From a virus: a DNA stretch of 48,103 nt. Made by a program: the position numbers and the translations under genes. Below the pieces are notes generated by a model that was not told the DNA's origin, made no database searches, and saw only the letters and a program-made list of their open reading frames with translations. Below, piece after piece: positions 23,717 to 35,714 of this stretch. The stretch's first letter is position 1. Each line of letters opens with the position of its first letter. The stretch covers positions 1 to 48,103 of IMG/VR virus record IMGVR_UViG_3300017788_000038; one strand, written 5' to 3'.

Positions 23717-26700
23717 ATGCTTAGGGACAAGGGACCTATACATAATTTAGGGCATGGAGTCTCCTCTAGAGATATGCCGTCTAGAGAGGGTGAAACAGAA
23801 ACACCCAGTCCTAATTCAGGCTATGTAGCAAAGGCTTTAGATGCGCATCCTATGATGCGCTTTTTTGCATCTGCTGGTACAGCAATGCTTGTTACAACTC
23901 TTGCTTCAAGGTTAACAAAATCTGGTGGATTAAAACTAGGTCAAGCCTTACAAAGGTCTTCTGATTCAGCCGTAACAGCCGGAAGAACTGACGCTCTTTC
24001 TACTAGAGCAATAAGAAGTATTACTGAAATAAGAAAAGAATTAGACAATCTCAGCGCAATGCACCGAAGCATTGACGGAGTAGACGATCCATACCTTAAG
24101 GCTGTTTATGAAGTTGATGGAAAATTAACAACTGGTTATAATCCCACTTTAGGTAGAAGGAAGTTCTTTAGGCCTCTAAGTCAAGAAGGTGCAAGAAGTT
24201 CTGCTAGAGGCTTAACCTCCGAGTCTGCTGAAGCCTGGACGATGAGAGACGAGCTACAGGTTAGGCTTGTTAGAGCTGCCAGAAGAATGCCATATGAGTT
24301 ACCTGCACTGTATGTAACCCAAAGAGCAATTACTGAACCATTATTTGGGCAGGATCAAGAAAAGAAAAGATTAAATTGGTATAATCCAGCAGACGTAATC
24401 TCTGACTTTATAAAACAGTCCACCTTAAATGTTGCAACATTGATATTGCCCTTTGAGGCAGTAGGAGCAGCTGGAGCAGCTGGAAGAAGTTCACTTACAA
24501 CATTAGCTGGGTCAATGAATGACCTTAGGGCTTTGTCTCCTATCCAAAAGAAAGCAGCAAACGCTGCAATAGATATCAGATCACTCCTTGCTGAAGTTGG
24601 TCAAGATATAGCAGGAATGACAAATAAAGTCCTAAAAATGTCTTCTCAAACAAGTGGAGCATTTGCAGCAAGTGTTTCTGAAGCTGGTAATTCTCAGCCT
24701 GAATTCGTTCAGGCTTTAAGGGCAGCTAGACACGGAGCAAAACAAGCTGTACAAGATATGGCTAATGCCGATAGGTCTAAGAGACTTAAGGTAATGACCG
24801 CTAGAGCCAGAGGATTTTTTACTGGAACAACTGAAGATGGGATAGGAGTACTTGACGTACTTCCAACCTTTAAAGGCGCAGGCGTAGGTTTTGCTGCAGG
24901 AAAAAACCAATTCAAAGCTTTGGGTGTAGCTCATGATGTTGTTTCTGGAAGACTAACAAGAGAGCAAGCATTAGGTAGGCTTACTGAAAAGTTTGGATAC
25001 TCAACAGACGATGCATTCACCACTGCATTAGCTGAAAACGCAAGTAGATTAAAACTAAGAGGCTTAGATGGAACTTCCGCAGATGAAATTTTAAACAAAG
25101 CAATTAATGCAGTTCAGTCTCAACACTCTAGTAAGCTTACCAGACTTAGTCAAGATTTTTATAGGCTTGGCGCTGGAGGGCCTGATACAAATAGGTTTAA
25201 AGGAAGTGATTTTTACTTAAGATCTTTAGAGGATGAATATAAAGATCAACTAGCTAGACATTTAGTAAATGCAAAAGGAATAGAACAAAAAGCTGCAGAT
25301 AGTTTTGTTTCTCAAATAAAAATAAATCAACTTCCTTCAAGCAAAACAACTTCTGAGGTAACAAATAGAATTTCTTTGGGTAGAAAAGCACAATTTGCCG
25401 ATGATGCAGACACCTTTTTTGACGACATCTTAGAAAGATTTAGAGGGATTAAAGGCGGAAAAGATTTTCAAGCCGCAATTGGTAATGGTCAAGCGCTAAA
25501 AGAGTCTATAGAGGAAGTAGATAGGCTTTTTGTATCGGAAGAATTTAGAAGATCTCTTAACGAAAAAATTAAAAGCAATTGGAATCAATTCAGAGTTGGT
25601 TCAATGCCGGAGATAGCTTCAGACGTTTTAAAGCCAGCTAAGCAAAGTTACCTAGACTTTATCGGACCAATATCAGAAAGTAAACAAACTTTTCTTCAAA
25701 GAAAAACTGCACAAACACTTGGTATACCTCTACTGCAAAAAGATGGAAGAAGAATAACTCAATCTGTTCTTGAGTCAAAATTAGTTGGTCAAGGATTTGA
25801 TCCAACTGACTTTAGTTACATGAGAGATTTCTTACTTAACCAAAGAAAGCTAACAACTGGATTTTTTGGAGGTGGTGCAGCCAACATTCTTGGCTTAAGG
25901 CCACTTCTTGTAGACGAAGGAGTTGACAGAGGCCTGTTCAAATTTATGCCTCCAGAGCAACAGGCTTCAATTAGGCAACTTGCTTCAACTCAAGCAACTT
26001 TTGATCCAGTTACTGGAGGTTTAGGTTCAGCTACTCAAACAATGGGTAGAAGCGCAATAGGTGGAGTATATCAAACGAGATCTGGGGAAATACTTGACTT
26101 TACAAAAGTTACAAGTATGCTCACAAAAGCAAAAGACTTTATTGCTTCTGATTTTAGAGTTCCAATTGTTGGATTTAACCCAGCAGATTTAATGGGCAAT
26201 AGATCTTTAAGGGATATAAGAAACTCTCCAGTACTTCAGTACGTTTCTTCAAGATCTGTACAACCATTTATACCCCAGACAGAAACAAGACCGGATTTCT
26301 TCATCCTCAATAGAGTTAAAGGAACTAAAGGGGTTCTTAGGTCTTTTAGCGCAGATGAATCAGGAAGACTGAGTACATCCAAGCTTCCTGGGTTTTATAG
26401 GGCAGCTCCTTCGGCAAGTACAGAAATATTTTCAAGAGAAGCTAGAAATGCGTCAGGATTATCTGGCGAAAGAGTTGACACATTAGGTGGGCAAAAAACT
26501 AGATTTAGTAGATTCAAAAAAATATTTGATATAGATCCAGAACAGCCAAATTCTCTTTTTAGGCTTGGATCAAGATTTAAAAATAGACAGTCTGATATTA
26601 GAAACTCAAGAGTTCTAGGTCAACTTTTATCTAACGAAAACAACACCATTACCTACAAGACTCTAAGAGGACAAAGGTCATTAAGCCTTAGGGGTCTTTC

Positions 26701-29700
26701 AGTAGTAGACGAAGCTGGTGAACAAGTATATAGTCAGTCTCAAGTTCTTTCTGCGGTAGAATCATTTAGAAAAAGAATATTCAACTTTAATATAAATCAA
26801 AGAGTAATGAGGGAGCTTGAAGATACTGCTCCAGATTTGTTTAAGTCCACATCAGGCGTAAGAGCAAGTCAGGTTAGTACAGTTCAAGACGTAAGAAGCG
26901 CCGTAAGAATATTGGCCGGCGAGCAAAGTCAAGCATATGCAGATTTAAGAAGAGCGGGATTTGATCCAACCAAGCTTTCAAAGTCTTTTTCAAGGCTTCA
27001 AGGCTACATGGACGAAACTCAGTTTGATGTAGATAAAGCTTCTTCTGAAATATTTAGATATATTTCCCAGAGAAATCAAATGCTTAAGCAGGCTATGCCT
27101 ACAGCATCTAGAACCGTTAATGCAACAGACGATATATTTACTCAAATTGAAAAAGTAACAAGACAGCTTCAAGCCGAAGGAAAAATAGGAATAGACGCAG
27201 CTGTTGAAGCCAGAGCTTTTGGTGTTGCTACATTGTTCAACTTTAGTGCATTTAGTACACATAAAGGAGCGCTTGGAAGAACAGACAATGCTGTAAACGC
27301 TTTAAATAAAGTTATATCCAGCGCCGCCAATAATGATTCTATTAGAAAACTTTTTGAAGAGTTCACTAGAGGCAATACCTCAATGGTTAACACTTCAATT
27401 AGAAGACCAGCTTCAAGATTGTTGCCAGCTCTTAATAGAAAGTTTGGGACTTCTCCTTATGAGATAAATGATCTTTCTGTAAACGTTCTTGGTAGTGGGC
27501 AACAGTACACGATGCTGCCTACATTTGGAACAGTTTTTGCTAGAAATCCAATGGCAGCTGTAAAGAGCGCCGTAGGAATAGGAACCTATAAGAATCCTGA
27601 AGCATTTTCTACTGGATCAATACCAACAGCCCATATTTTTGGAAGACTTAATAAATACTTTGGTACATTTGGTGCACAGTTAGATCAGTCTCAATATGGT
27701 GGTCCTTTAGATCTTTACTTTAGGGGAATGGTTGGAAAAAGAGTTCTTCCGATCACAGCTGCTGGTGCAACCTTTATGGCTGTGGACAGGACTATTGGTG
27801 GAGCTGTTAACGAAAGGGATCAAAGAGGGGAAAAAGTTTATTCTCCATTCTTCACTACAAAACTAGCTAGAGCAGCTGTTGAAGGGCAGTCAATAGGTGC
27901 GGGACTAGTTCCTGGTGGAATGTCATATGAGGAAAAGAAAGATCAACTCCTTAATGGTGAAGTAGCCGTTAGGCAGGGTAGATATTGGCCACTGGGAACA
28001 ACTCCATTTAAGGGTGGAAAAGTTCTTTACTACAGACCATCTTATTATAGGAAACTAGCAGAAGGCACTGGTCTAACTTCTGATTCATATTCTTCGCCAG
28101 CAGAAAAATTAGCATTTGGTTATGACTTCTCGCCACTAAGACCATTTGATCCATATAGATTTGAAAGAGAAAACTACGCCGATAGACCATATCCTGTAAC
28201 TGGAGAATATTTCACTGGACCATTTGGCCCAGCTACAGCTTTGGGTAATTTAACTGTAGGAAAACTCCTTAAACCACAAATGCCCATGCATGAAAATGCT
28301 GTTGCGGCAGGTTTAGCGGCATATGTTCCGGCTGGAGATTCTGGAGCGTATAACGCTCAGGGAATATTGGATTCTGGAAAAGCTGCTCCTGTTATGGGCG
28401 CTGGGGGAGAAATTGTTTCTGTCAATGCAGCAAGTGGTGGGTATTACGGAGCAGGAAGACAGATATCTGGTTATAACAATGCAATGTCTGCAAACGCTGG
28501 GGCAATGGCTACTGCAAGCAGGTCCGTTACTGGTCAGATAGGATCCTATAACAATGCACTAACAAATGCGGCTTTAGCTGGACCAAATAGAATATCTCAA
28601 GCAGGAGGCATAACTTATGGTCCACCAAAAGTTTCTGGCATTATACCGCCAGCTGTAGTGCCATCTGGGGCACCAATATCAACAGGATCTGTTGCATTCC
28701 AAGCTAGTGAACTTGGTTATAGGCTTCAAGAAACTGCAGGTATTTACGGTTTTGCATTTGGATCACTTAGACAGGGCCTTGGTTTTGGAAGTCAAGACAT
28801 GTCTCCGCAAGTTTCTGCACTGCAATCTGCGTCAAAAGGCTATGGTTCAACTAGGGCATTCTGGGATCTTAATCTTGGTGGTTTGGGCGACGTGCCTATG
28901 GCTGGAGAAGGTTCTATTGGAAACATAGAAATTTCTGAAATCGTAAGAAGATTTATTCCAAAAGAAAGAAATGATGTTAATTATGTAAACCCCATTCCAA
29001 ACACAATGGGACAACAATATCCATTTTTACCTGGGTCTGACTACTTTGTTAATTTTAAAACTGGAGATCCATTTACAAGAGTTCAAGAGGGCGAAATTAG
29101 AATGCCTGGTGTTGGCTATGAAAGATTGAACACTTTATATGGAGATGAAACAGGAAGATATGGAAGAGTTAATCAATTAGACATACTCGCAGACGTAGCG
29201 CCATATTCTAAAGAGTTTAGATCATTAAATAGAACAATAAAAATGGGAAGTCTTTCTCCCGCAGAAAGAATAAAAGTTCAGGAAATAAGAGGTCAAGTAG
29301 AAAATACTACTACAAAATATCAGTTCTCTCCGTATAAATATAAAGACACATCTCCAGAAGAAACGGGAATGCATCCAACAATTCATTCAATAAGTAGAGT
29401 TGGAGAATATATTGCCCACAGAGACACTTTTTTAAATACTAAATTTTTGAATAAGAGAACTGCTGCAGAAGATTGGGAAAGAAGAAACGTATATGGTGCC
29501 ACTTTCCCAGAGTGGCAAAGACCATATGAAAGCTTTATACAGCCAATGATTAATAAAGCTTCTCAAAGAGATCCAATTGCTGCAACGCTTGCAATGGCTG
29601 CAGCTGGATCATTCTTTGGTAGAACTGCACCAGCAAAAACTGTTGGGTCTTTAGTTGGTGGTTTAGCTGGGTTTACATCTTCTGTAAAAGGGAATATTCA

Positions 29701-30409
29701 TGAGCTGGTAACCGGCGAAAGACAAATGCCCAAAACAAGAGTTAAAGAACTTGCACTAGAAGAATATATAGATATTCTTGGTTATGTTAAAAATACAAGT
29801 TTAGCAAATGAAGCAAGAGCTAGAGGGGACGCAGCAGCAGCAGCAGGCTTTACGTCAGCAGCCAAAAGAACAATGTATGGGGCAGATATCTATGGCGGTT
29901 CTGTAGATAACCTTTCTTTAGCAATTCCAAAAAGAAAAAGAGAACATTTTAAAGCTATGATCAATGCCCCAGAGGAAGAAAGAGAAAGAATTCTTTCAAC
30001 CTCTGGTAGATTAGAAAGAAGAATTTACCAAGCTGCTTGGGGAATGAAAGTAGAAGAAAGACCAGATTTAGCAGAGTATTTTTCTAGACACGAACTACCA
30101 GATCAGCACTGGGAAGGTTGGCATCCAAATACTAATCTAGAACATGTTAAAATAAAGATGGGGCAATCCATGGGTCTAGAAATGTCACAAATGGGTTACT
30201 ATCCACAACAGATTAAAGAAGCAAATTTAACCAATCCTTCATATCCATCATTTTTTGAAAATAACTCTCAGGAAAATGTTGGCTCGCAACTTAGGGCTAT
30301 GATGTCTAGAATGGGCGTTTCTGGAAGTGTAAGAGAAAACAGAAACCCATACGGCTCTAATTCTATTAGTCTTTCCTCAGCTATCTCTTCTTCTATAAAT
30401 ATATTTTAG
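23717..30409 (+). CDS. giant tail protein, probable tape measure
   Basis: The 2230-residue protein lies right after the chaperones, the usual place for the tape measure, and has an AGGAGGG site. It is mostly helical, Arg/Ser/Lys/Glu-rich, with few Cys. Hydrophobic segments are seen near the N-terminus (FFASAGTAMLVTTLASRL, about residues 50-68), near residue 240 (VATLILPFEAVGAAGAAG), and near 1950-1990 (AATLAMAAAGSFFG and GSLVGGLAG), as in tape measures that insert into membranes. Middle and late parts contain unusual motifs, such as YGGPLDLYFRGMVGK and DPYRFERENYADRPYP, that are not classical tape-measure repeats. It could therefore be a fused tape measure and internal or baseplate protein. 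If a simple tape measure, the tail would be long. The call rests on context. Confidence 0.6.
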   Translation: MLRDKGPIHNLGHGVSSRDMPSREGETETPSPNSGYVAKALDAHPMMRFFASAGTAMLVTTLASRLTKSGGLKLGQALQRSSDSAVTAGRTDALSTRAIRSITEIRKELDNLSAMHRSIDGVDDPYLKAVYEVDGKLTTGYNPTLGRRKFFRPLSQEGARSSARGLTSESAEAWTMRDELQVRLVRAARRMPYELPALYVTQRAITEPLFGQDQEKKRLNWYNPADVISDFIKQSTLNVATLILPFEAVGAAGAAGRSSLTTLAGSMNDLRALSPIQKKAANAAIDIRSLLAEVGQDIAGMTNKVLKMSSQTSGAFAASVSEAGNSQPEFVQALRAARHGAKQAVQDMANADRSKRLKVMTARARGFFTGTTEDGIGVLDVLPTFKGAGVGFAAGKNQFKALGVAHDVVSGRLTREQALGRLTEKFGYSTDDAFTTALAENASRLKLRGLDGTSADEILNKAINAVQSQHSSKLTRLSQDFYRLGAGGPDTNRFKGSDFYLRSLEDEYKDQLARHLVNAKGIEQKAADSFVSQIKINQLPSSKTTSEVTNRISLGRKAQFADDADTFFDDILERFRGIKGGKDFQAAIGNGQALKESIEEVDRLFVSEEFRRSLNEKIKSNWNQFRVGSMPEIASDVLKPAKQSYLDFIGPISESKQTFLQRKTAQTLGIPLLQKDGRRITQSVLESKLVGQGFDPTDFSYMRDFLLNQRKLTTGFFGGGAANILGLRPLLVDEGVDRGLFKFMPPEQQASIRQLASTQATFDPVTGGLGSATQTMGRSAIGGVYQTRSGEILDFTKVTSMLTKAKDFIASDFRVPIVGFNPADLMGNRSLRDIRNSPVLQYVSSRSVQPFIPQTETRPDFFILNRVKGTKGVLRSFSADESGRLSTSKLPGFYRAAPSASTEIFSREARNASGLSGERVDTLGGQKTRFSRFKKIFDIDPEQPNSLFRLGSRFKNRQSDIRNSRVLGQLLSNENNTITYKTLRGQRSLSLRGLSVVDEAGEQVYSQSQVLSAVESFRKRIFNFNINQRVMRELEDTAPDLFKSTSGVRASQVSTVQDVRSAVRILAGEQSQAYADLRRAGFDPTKLSKSFSRLQGYMDETQFDVDKASSEIFRYISQRNQMLKQAMPTASRTVNATDDIFTQIEKVTRQLQAEGKIGIDAAVEARAFGVATLFNFSAFSTHKGALGRTDNAVNALNKVISSAANNDSIRKLFEEFTRGNTSMVNTSIRRPASRLLPALNRKFGTSPYEINDLSVNVLGSGQQYTMLPTFGTVFARNPMAAVKSAVGIGTYKNPEAFSTGSIPTAHIFGRLNKYFGTFGAQLDQSQYGGPLDLYFRGMVGKRVLPITAAGATFMAVDRTIGGAVNERDQRGEKVYSPFFTTKLARAAVEGQSIGAGLVPGGMSYEEKKDQLLNGEVAVRQGRYWPLGTTPFKGGKVLYYRPSYYRKLAEGTGLTSDSYSSPAEKLAFGYDFSPLRPFDPYRFERENYADRPYPVTGEYFTGPFGPATALGNLTVGKLLKPQMPMHENAVAAGLAAYVPAGDSGAYNAQGILDSGKAAPVMGAGGEIVSVNAASGGYYGAGRQISGYNNAMSANAGAMATASRSVTGQIGSYNNALTNAALAGPNRISQAGGITYGPPKVSGIIPPAVVPSGAPISTGSVAFQASELGYRLQETAGIYGFAFGSLRQGLGFGSQDMSPQVSALQSASKGYGSTRAFWDLNLGGLGDVPMAGEGSIGNIEISEIVRRFIPKERNDVNYVNPIPNTMGQQYPFLPGSDYFVNFKTGDPFTRVQEGEIRMPGVGYERLNTLYGDETGRYGRVNQLDILADVAPYSKEFRSLNRTIKMGSLSPAERIKVQEIRGQVENTTTKYQFSPYKYKDTSPEETGMHPTIHSISRVGEYIAHRDTFLNTKFLNKRTAAEDWERRNVYGATFPEWQRPYESFIQPMINKASQRDPIAATLAMAAAGSFFGRTAPAKTVGSLVGGLAGFTSSVKGNIHELVTGERQMPKTRVKELALEEYIDILGYVKNTSLANEARARGDAAAAAGFTSAAKRTMYGADIYGGSVDNLSLAIPKRKREHFKAMINAPEEERERILSTSGRLERRIYQAAWGMKVEERPDLAEYFSRHELPDQHWEGWHPNTNLEHVKIKMGQSMGLEMSQMGYYPQQIKEANLTNPSYPSFFENNSQENVGSQLRAMMSRMGVSGSVRENRNPYGSNSISLSSAISSSINIF

Positions 30410-30419
30410 GTAAATAAAA

Positions 30420-33400
30420 ATGTCAAGAATTAACCCACTTATAAGTACAGACGCAATGCCGATGAGAAGGCTTGAGGCAGAACGACGTCTTCTTAGAAGA
30501 ACAATGTATGGAATGACCGACATGATCAGGGTTGATCTTGAGGGTGAAGATATAGTTTACAGATTAAATACAACGGGAGAAACATTTAAAACCGCAAAAG
30601 AAGCTTTTGATCAAGCTGGCAAAACAGGAATGACAACTTTTGCAAGACTAACTGGAGATATAGAAACATCTTCTTATAATCTAAGAGGGCTTGGCGGACT
30701 TGAACAAAGGCTCAAAACTGTTCAGGCTATGTTGGCTGACGATATAGCCCTAGCTACTAGGTTAGGTATAGAAGATCCCAATTTAATTAGATTTGAAGTT
30801 GGAAGTTTTAAAACAGATTTAGGCAATAAGAATACACTCAAAAATGTTGTGGACCAATTAGGAGAAAATCTTGGCATAATAGTTCCTGATGACTCTTCTT
30901 TTAATCTTTTAAGGGTTTTTTCCGGAGACAGAGAAATGACAGTTGGAGAGATATCAAGGTTATTCAATGCAACCTCAGAAGGAGCAGGAGGAATTCTTTC
31001 TACTAGTGAACTTATGAGAAGCCTTCTTGAAGGCCCAGAAGAAGTTGCTTCGTTGTATTCTAAATCAGGAAAACGCGTTAGGGGCGCAATAGGACTAAGA
31101 GATTTATCTTTGGCTGGAGAAGATTTATCTAGCATATTACAAGAAGTAAGTGGTACATCACGTTTAGATGAAAGGTCAGTAAGAATATTTAAAATAAAAG
31201 ATGACCTTACTGAAATGGCAAGAAATTACTTATCAGTAATATCGTCCGGCGACTATGCTAGATTTACCGATCCAGTAGCAGCTAGAAACTATGCAGAACG
31301 ACAAGTTATGGAGATGTTCGGAGAAACTAGAGAAGGTTTAGAAAAAAGGGCATATTACTTTAAAAGCGGAGCAATGGACCAAGTTACTGCTGCTCTGAAA
31401 AATATGGATATTTTGGATAAAGATGGCAGAGTTCTAAGAGGAATTGATGCATTAAATAAAACTGAGTTAGAACAGCTCACCGATAAATTTAAAGCTGGAT
31501 TTGATGGAACTGGAGTAACAAATGCTAAAACTTTTAATGCAAAAAGATCTTTTATACAAAGACAGCTTTCTGCTCTTGAAGCACTTCCTGAAGAACAAAA
31601 AAGGCAACAATATGTAGTTATGAAAATTTCCGAGCTCAGATCGCAGTTAGACAAAATGGAAGGCGACTTGTTTAATACGATAACTGGAAGAATATTTATG
31701 AACGTTGATGATGGGACTGGACAACTTGTTCCAAGAATGGCAAAACTAGTTACTGGTCAGGCTGAATTTGAGGGACCATTAAGTACTTATTCTTACTTAA
31801 TACCAGATGTTGCCTTTAAAAAAGAAACTGGAATTATGGGAAGAGTTGACGCTGTAAACTTAGTTCTACAAGGAGAACCTTCGTCAAGAGTATACGCTGA
31901 CCCACTAGCTCCTGCTTTTCACTACAATGTTCTTTCTGATCCAAACTATATTAGAGCAAATGAATTAAGGCAAAATAGAATAATAACCTCTTTAAATCAT
32001 GCAATTGAAACTGGGGAAATTAGGGCAAACTTAAGAAGACAGATATACCAAGCATCAGAAGCAACTTTAGACGCAATTCCTGAAGCATCAAGAAGCTCAG
32101 CTGAAAGAAATAGAATGTTTATGCGTCAGCTAAAGAATGCAATTGAATCTGGAATGGACATACGCGCAATGCCACAGCTTTTAAATTACTTGAAAAAAAA
32201 TGCAGCTGCGGATCTATTCAAACAAAAAGATAAAGTTGGTTATCTACCTGCGCTTGAAGATTCTTTTAGATTAGCCCTTGATACAGAAGCATCCTTCTTT
32301 GGCGGAAAAGAAAAGAAAGCAGCAAGATTAGGTGAAGGATTAAGGGATATAACACTTCAGGGAATGAGAGAAGGCGAATCAATTAAGGCGATTACTTTTC
32401 AAATACAAGGTCACAAAATGCTTTTTGCTGGTGACGCAGCAAGTATTTTTAAACACTCTCTTGGTGGATTTGACTTGGACGACAAAGGAATTGTAATGCC
32501 AAGAATATTCCAAGATGCTAGCGGAAACGAAAGGCTTGGAACATTTATGTTTCGTCAACCAACCGGTCCAGGAGAATTCATATTTGGAAAAGCAGACTTA
32601 AGAAATATAGATACTATAAAACTATTTTTAGCAAATAATGACGCTCTTATGGATGAGTTAGACACGATGAAAAGTGCAATAAGTGGAAATTCTTTATTAG
32701 ATACAATTCATGAGGCAATGAATACTACTTACGGTAGAAGATTTGACCAACTAGATACATTAATAGGTCAACAAAGTTCCGATCAAATTGAAGACTTTAT
32801 TATTCAACTAATGAAATCAGCGGAATCAAGGGGAACATATCGCATTCAAACTGTAGACATGAGCAATCCTGTTTTTCAACAACTTCAAGGAAAAGAATTT
32901 ACCTCACCATTAGCTTTAACAAGAGAAAGAATTCGTCAGCTGGCTGCAGCTGGTCTAACTGAAGAAAAATACTTAGTTGAGCAATATAACTATGGAAATA
33001 TGCTAAGAGTATTTGCCACAGAAGGATCTTTTGATTTCAGCGATGAGTTACATGAAGGTTTGAGGGCTTATACTAGCGAAGAACAATTTGATAGCCTAAC
33101 AAGGCTAAGGGCATCTACGGACGTCGAGGCAAAGGTTACATATAGTCGAGCAATAGCTTTCCTAATGGAAAGGGGGGACAATGAGACAAGGGCTGGAGTA
33201 ACTTCTTTGTTTGACGAAGATTTAGCAAGAAGAGGTCGCAAATCTGTTACAGAAAGTTCAGATACTATTGGTTCGTATATCAACAGATTAACTATAGCTT
33301 CAGCTAGCGCAGACCAAGAACAAGAAATTTTAAGAAGGCTTGAAGGAAAAGTAGATAGTGGCATTTTAGCTTCTATTAGAGAGACAAAAATAGCAACATT

Positions 33401-35232
33401 TGCTCCATCTGACGTTGTTGACATCATAGCAAATCTTAACGATGGCGTAACAGTTGAAGGCATCTCTGGACCACTAGAAACTCTTTTTAGAAACGCAACA
33501 GATAAAGAAGCAGCAGCAAGGGCTATAGCAAAAATAGCAGGAATACAAGCGGAGGGCGACCTGAGTGCAGTAGAAGCTACTGGTAGACAGATGATAGATT
33601 CAAAGTTTGAGCTGTTAGGTAAACTAAGAGCTCTTTCAATGCAAAACTTAGTTGGAGAAGAAGACTATCAAGACTTATTAGCTGGTATAGATAATGCAAT
33701 CATTAACGAAAGATTAAAACGGAGATGATGTAAGCTCTGCTCTTAAAGCATATCAAAGAGGTTTTACTGATATTTCCGAAAGAGAAGGGGCTATTGTATC
33801 GGAACAAATTACCCAGTACTCCCAGCAGATAAAAGATGCATTTAAGGGCGCAGACCCAAGTGAGATAAAAGCTAATGTACAGTCACTTTTTGGTTTAGAT
33901 GCAGACAATCGTTTTGCTCATGCGTCAAAAACCCTAAGGCTTGGTCAACAGGGAAAAGAAGCTATAGATGCAGCTGATAGAGCAATCTTTGGAAGAATGC
34001 AGATGGCATACTCTTCGGAAATGACAAACTCTAGGGAATCTTCTTTAATAGCTTCAAATATCCTACAAGAAGCCGAATCAATGATGCAGAGAAATGCTGC
34101 AAGTATGAACCAGGCTTTATCATCTGGCGATGAAGCTATGAGTGAGTTTTTTAAATATCAAAATCCAAAAATACAAGGCGAAATAGTAGACAAAGTTAAG
34201 TCAATGATAATGGAGGGCGCTGCAGGATCGGAGCAAACAACAGTTAGACAATTACTGGATGCTATGGAAGTTCAAATGTCAGGAAGATATAAAGGATTAA
34301 GAAAAATATTGATGACTAAACCTGGTTACCTAGATGAAAATGGTTTGGTTAGTATGTTTATGGCTAGAAATCAAGAAAGAGCAGCTTCATTCCTTGGAAG
34401 ACAAGAAGGTGTAGATAATTTGACTCAACAATATGATGAGTTAGTTCAAAGCATGAAGACCATGTCACTGCAAGAAAAAGAAGAAATTCTTTCTTTTGCC
34501 CGAGATGTGGTAGAACAGTCTAAGAGGGGTCTTTACAGGATAGAAGAGGATCAGTTTAAGATAGCTTCAGCACTCTTAGTTGACAGAGAAACGTCAATAG
34601 AAAGCATGCAGCTAGATGAGGCTACTGAAAAAGCAGTTAGGCAAATGAGATTGCTGCAGTCAGCTAGGGAAAATTTGTCTTTCTTTGGAGATGAAATGGA
34701 TGAAATTCTTTCTTTTGGAGGAAGGGCATCCGCTACTGGCTTTATTCCCGATGCAATTGAATTGACTGACGAAGAAAGAGCTAATCTATTTAGGGGTCTT
34801 GATGGAAGTGTGGCTGATGAAACGGCAAGACCAGCACAATCGGCATATAAGCGCATCGATAAAGAATTTTTTGATAAACCAATAGTTAAAAAATCTGCTT
34901 ACGCAACAGCTGGATTAATTGCTGCAAGTTTTATTTATTCGGCTTCAAGAGATAGAAGTGAATCAGATGCTGCGGGGCCACCGCTTCTTCCTGGGGGTTC
35001 AGCCTATGAGGCTATGTCTCAAAGAGATCCGCAAATACCAGAAGCTTCTATTTTTTCTGGATATAACGAAGGCGTTGGCTACACTGTAAATATAGAAGGA
35101 ACAAGAGAGCAATCTGAGTCTTTTTCAAAATCTCTTAGATCTGTTGCTACAGGCCCAGTAAACAGTACTATGTATAGAGGATTGCCACAATTGGGCAGAG
35201 ATCCCTATTCGCAAATTGCTAGTTCGTATTAG
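30420..35232 (+). CDS. giant tail protein, contains a +1 CGGA recoding site
   Basis: Read through CGGA at 33720, this is one 1603-residue protein. The first part (1100 residues) is helical and rich in Arg/Glu/Leu. The second continues in the same helical style: GDDVSSALKAYQRGF after the join, with no stop between 33721 and the ORF that appears to start at 33997. A single hydrophobic segment (TAGLIAASFIYSA) lies near residue 1495-1510, followed by a short, flexible end. No enzyme motif is recognised. It lies between the tape-measure-like gene and the hub, so it is probably a baseplate or tail-tip component, or an ejected protein. Without recoding, the product would end two codons after CGG and lack the hydrophobic C-terminal part. 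Confidence 0.78.
33720..33723 (+). other. +1 recoding site CGGA (giant tail protein)
   Basis: In-frame codon 1101 is CGG, followed by A (context TTA AAA CGG AGA TGA). Zero frame stops at TGA 33726-33728 just two codons later. The +1 frame is open for about 1.5 kb with the same amino acid style. Confidence 0.88.
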
Positions 35233-35243
35233 GTTGATTCTAT

Positions 35244-35708
35244 ATGATTTTTGGTGCAGATAATCAAAATAAAAATCTCAGGGCTGCATCAGCTATTAAA
35301 GTCGGATCTACTGCAAAAACAAGAACAGCAAACAGTTACTCTGCATCTATATCAAGTTCTAAAACAACAGGAAATTCCACTTCGGCTAGAACTCAGCAAA
35401 CTACAGTTCATCAGTCTAGATCAAATATAAATGATGGGCAGCCAGACCCAGTTAGAGGGTCAATGGAAGGGCTTGACACAGGTAAGTCAACCCATATTCA
35501 AATGGACAATAGAGGATATGACGCTAAATCCTTACAGACTGCAAGATATAAAGATAAAAATAAAACTTTAAAACCAGTAATGGGATCGTCCCTTTCCTTT
35601 ACAAACCTTCAAAATAAGAGTATAATGAATAACTATAGCGGAATAACAATGAGTGGTTCTTCCAGTGACAGAATGTCAAAAAATTTAAAACTTAACAGAA
35701 TGTTCTGA
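35244..35708 (+). CDS. hypothetical low-complexity protein
   Basis: The 154-residue protein is Ser/Thr/Asn/Lys-rich, with no clear hydrophobic core and no Cys. It looks largely disordered, with a C-terminal end rich in Ser/Lys/Asn. It lies in the 11-base-spaced group between two giant tail genes and could be a flexible linker or an assembly protein of the baseplate. No family is recognised. Confidence 0.45.
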   Translation: MIFGADNQNKNLRAASAIKVGSTAKTRTANSYSASISSSKTTGNSTSARTQQTTVHQSRSNINDGQPDPVRGSMEGLDTGKSTHIQMDNRGYDAKSLQTARYKDKNKTLKPVMGSSLSFTNLQNKSIMNNYSGITMSGSSSDRMSKNLKLNRMF

Positions 35709-35714
35709 TAAATT

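Noticed and set aside
33997-35232. Independent gene starting at 33997
   Set aside because: The same frame is open from CGGA 33720, with coding-like sequence and no ribosome binding site before 33997.
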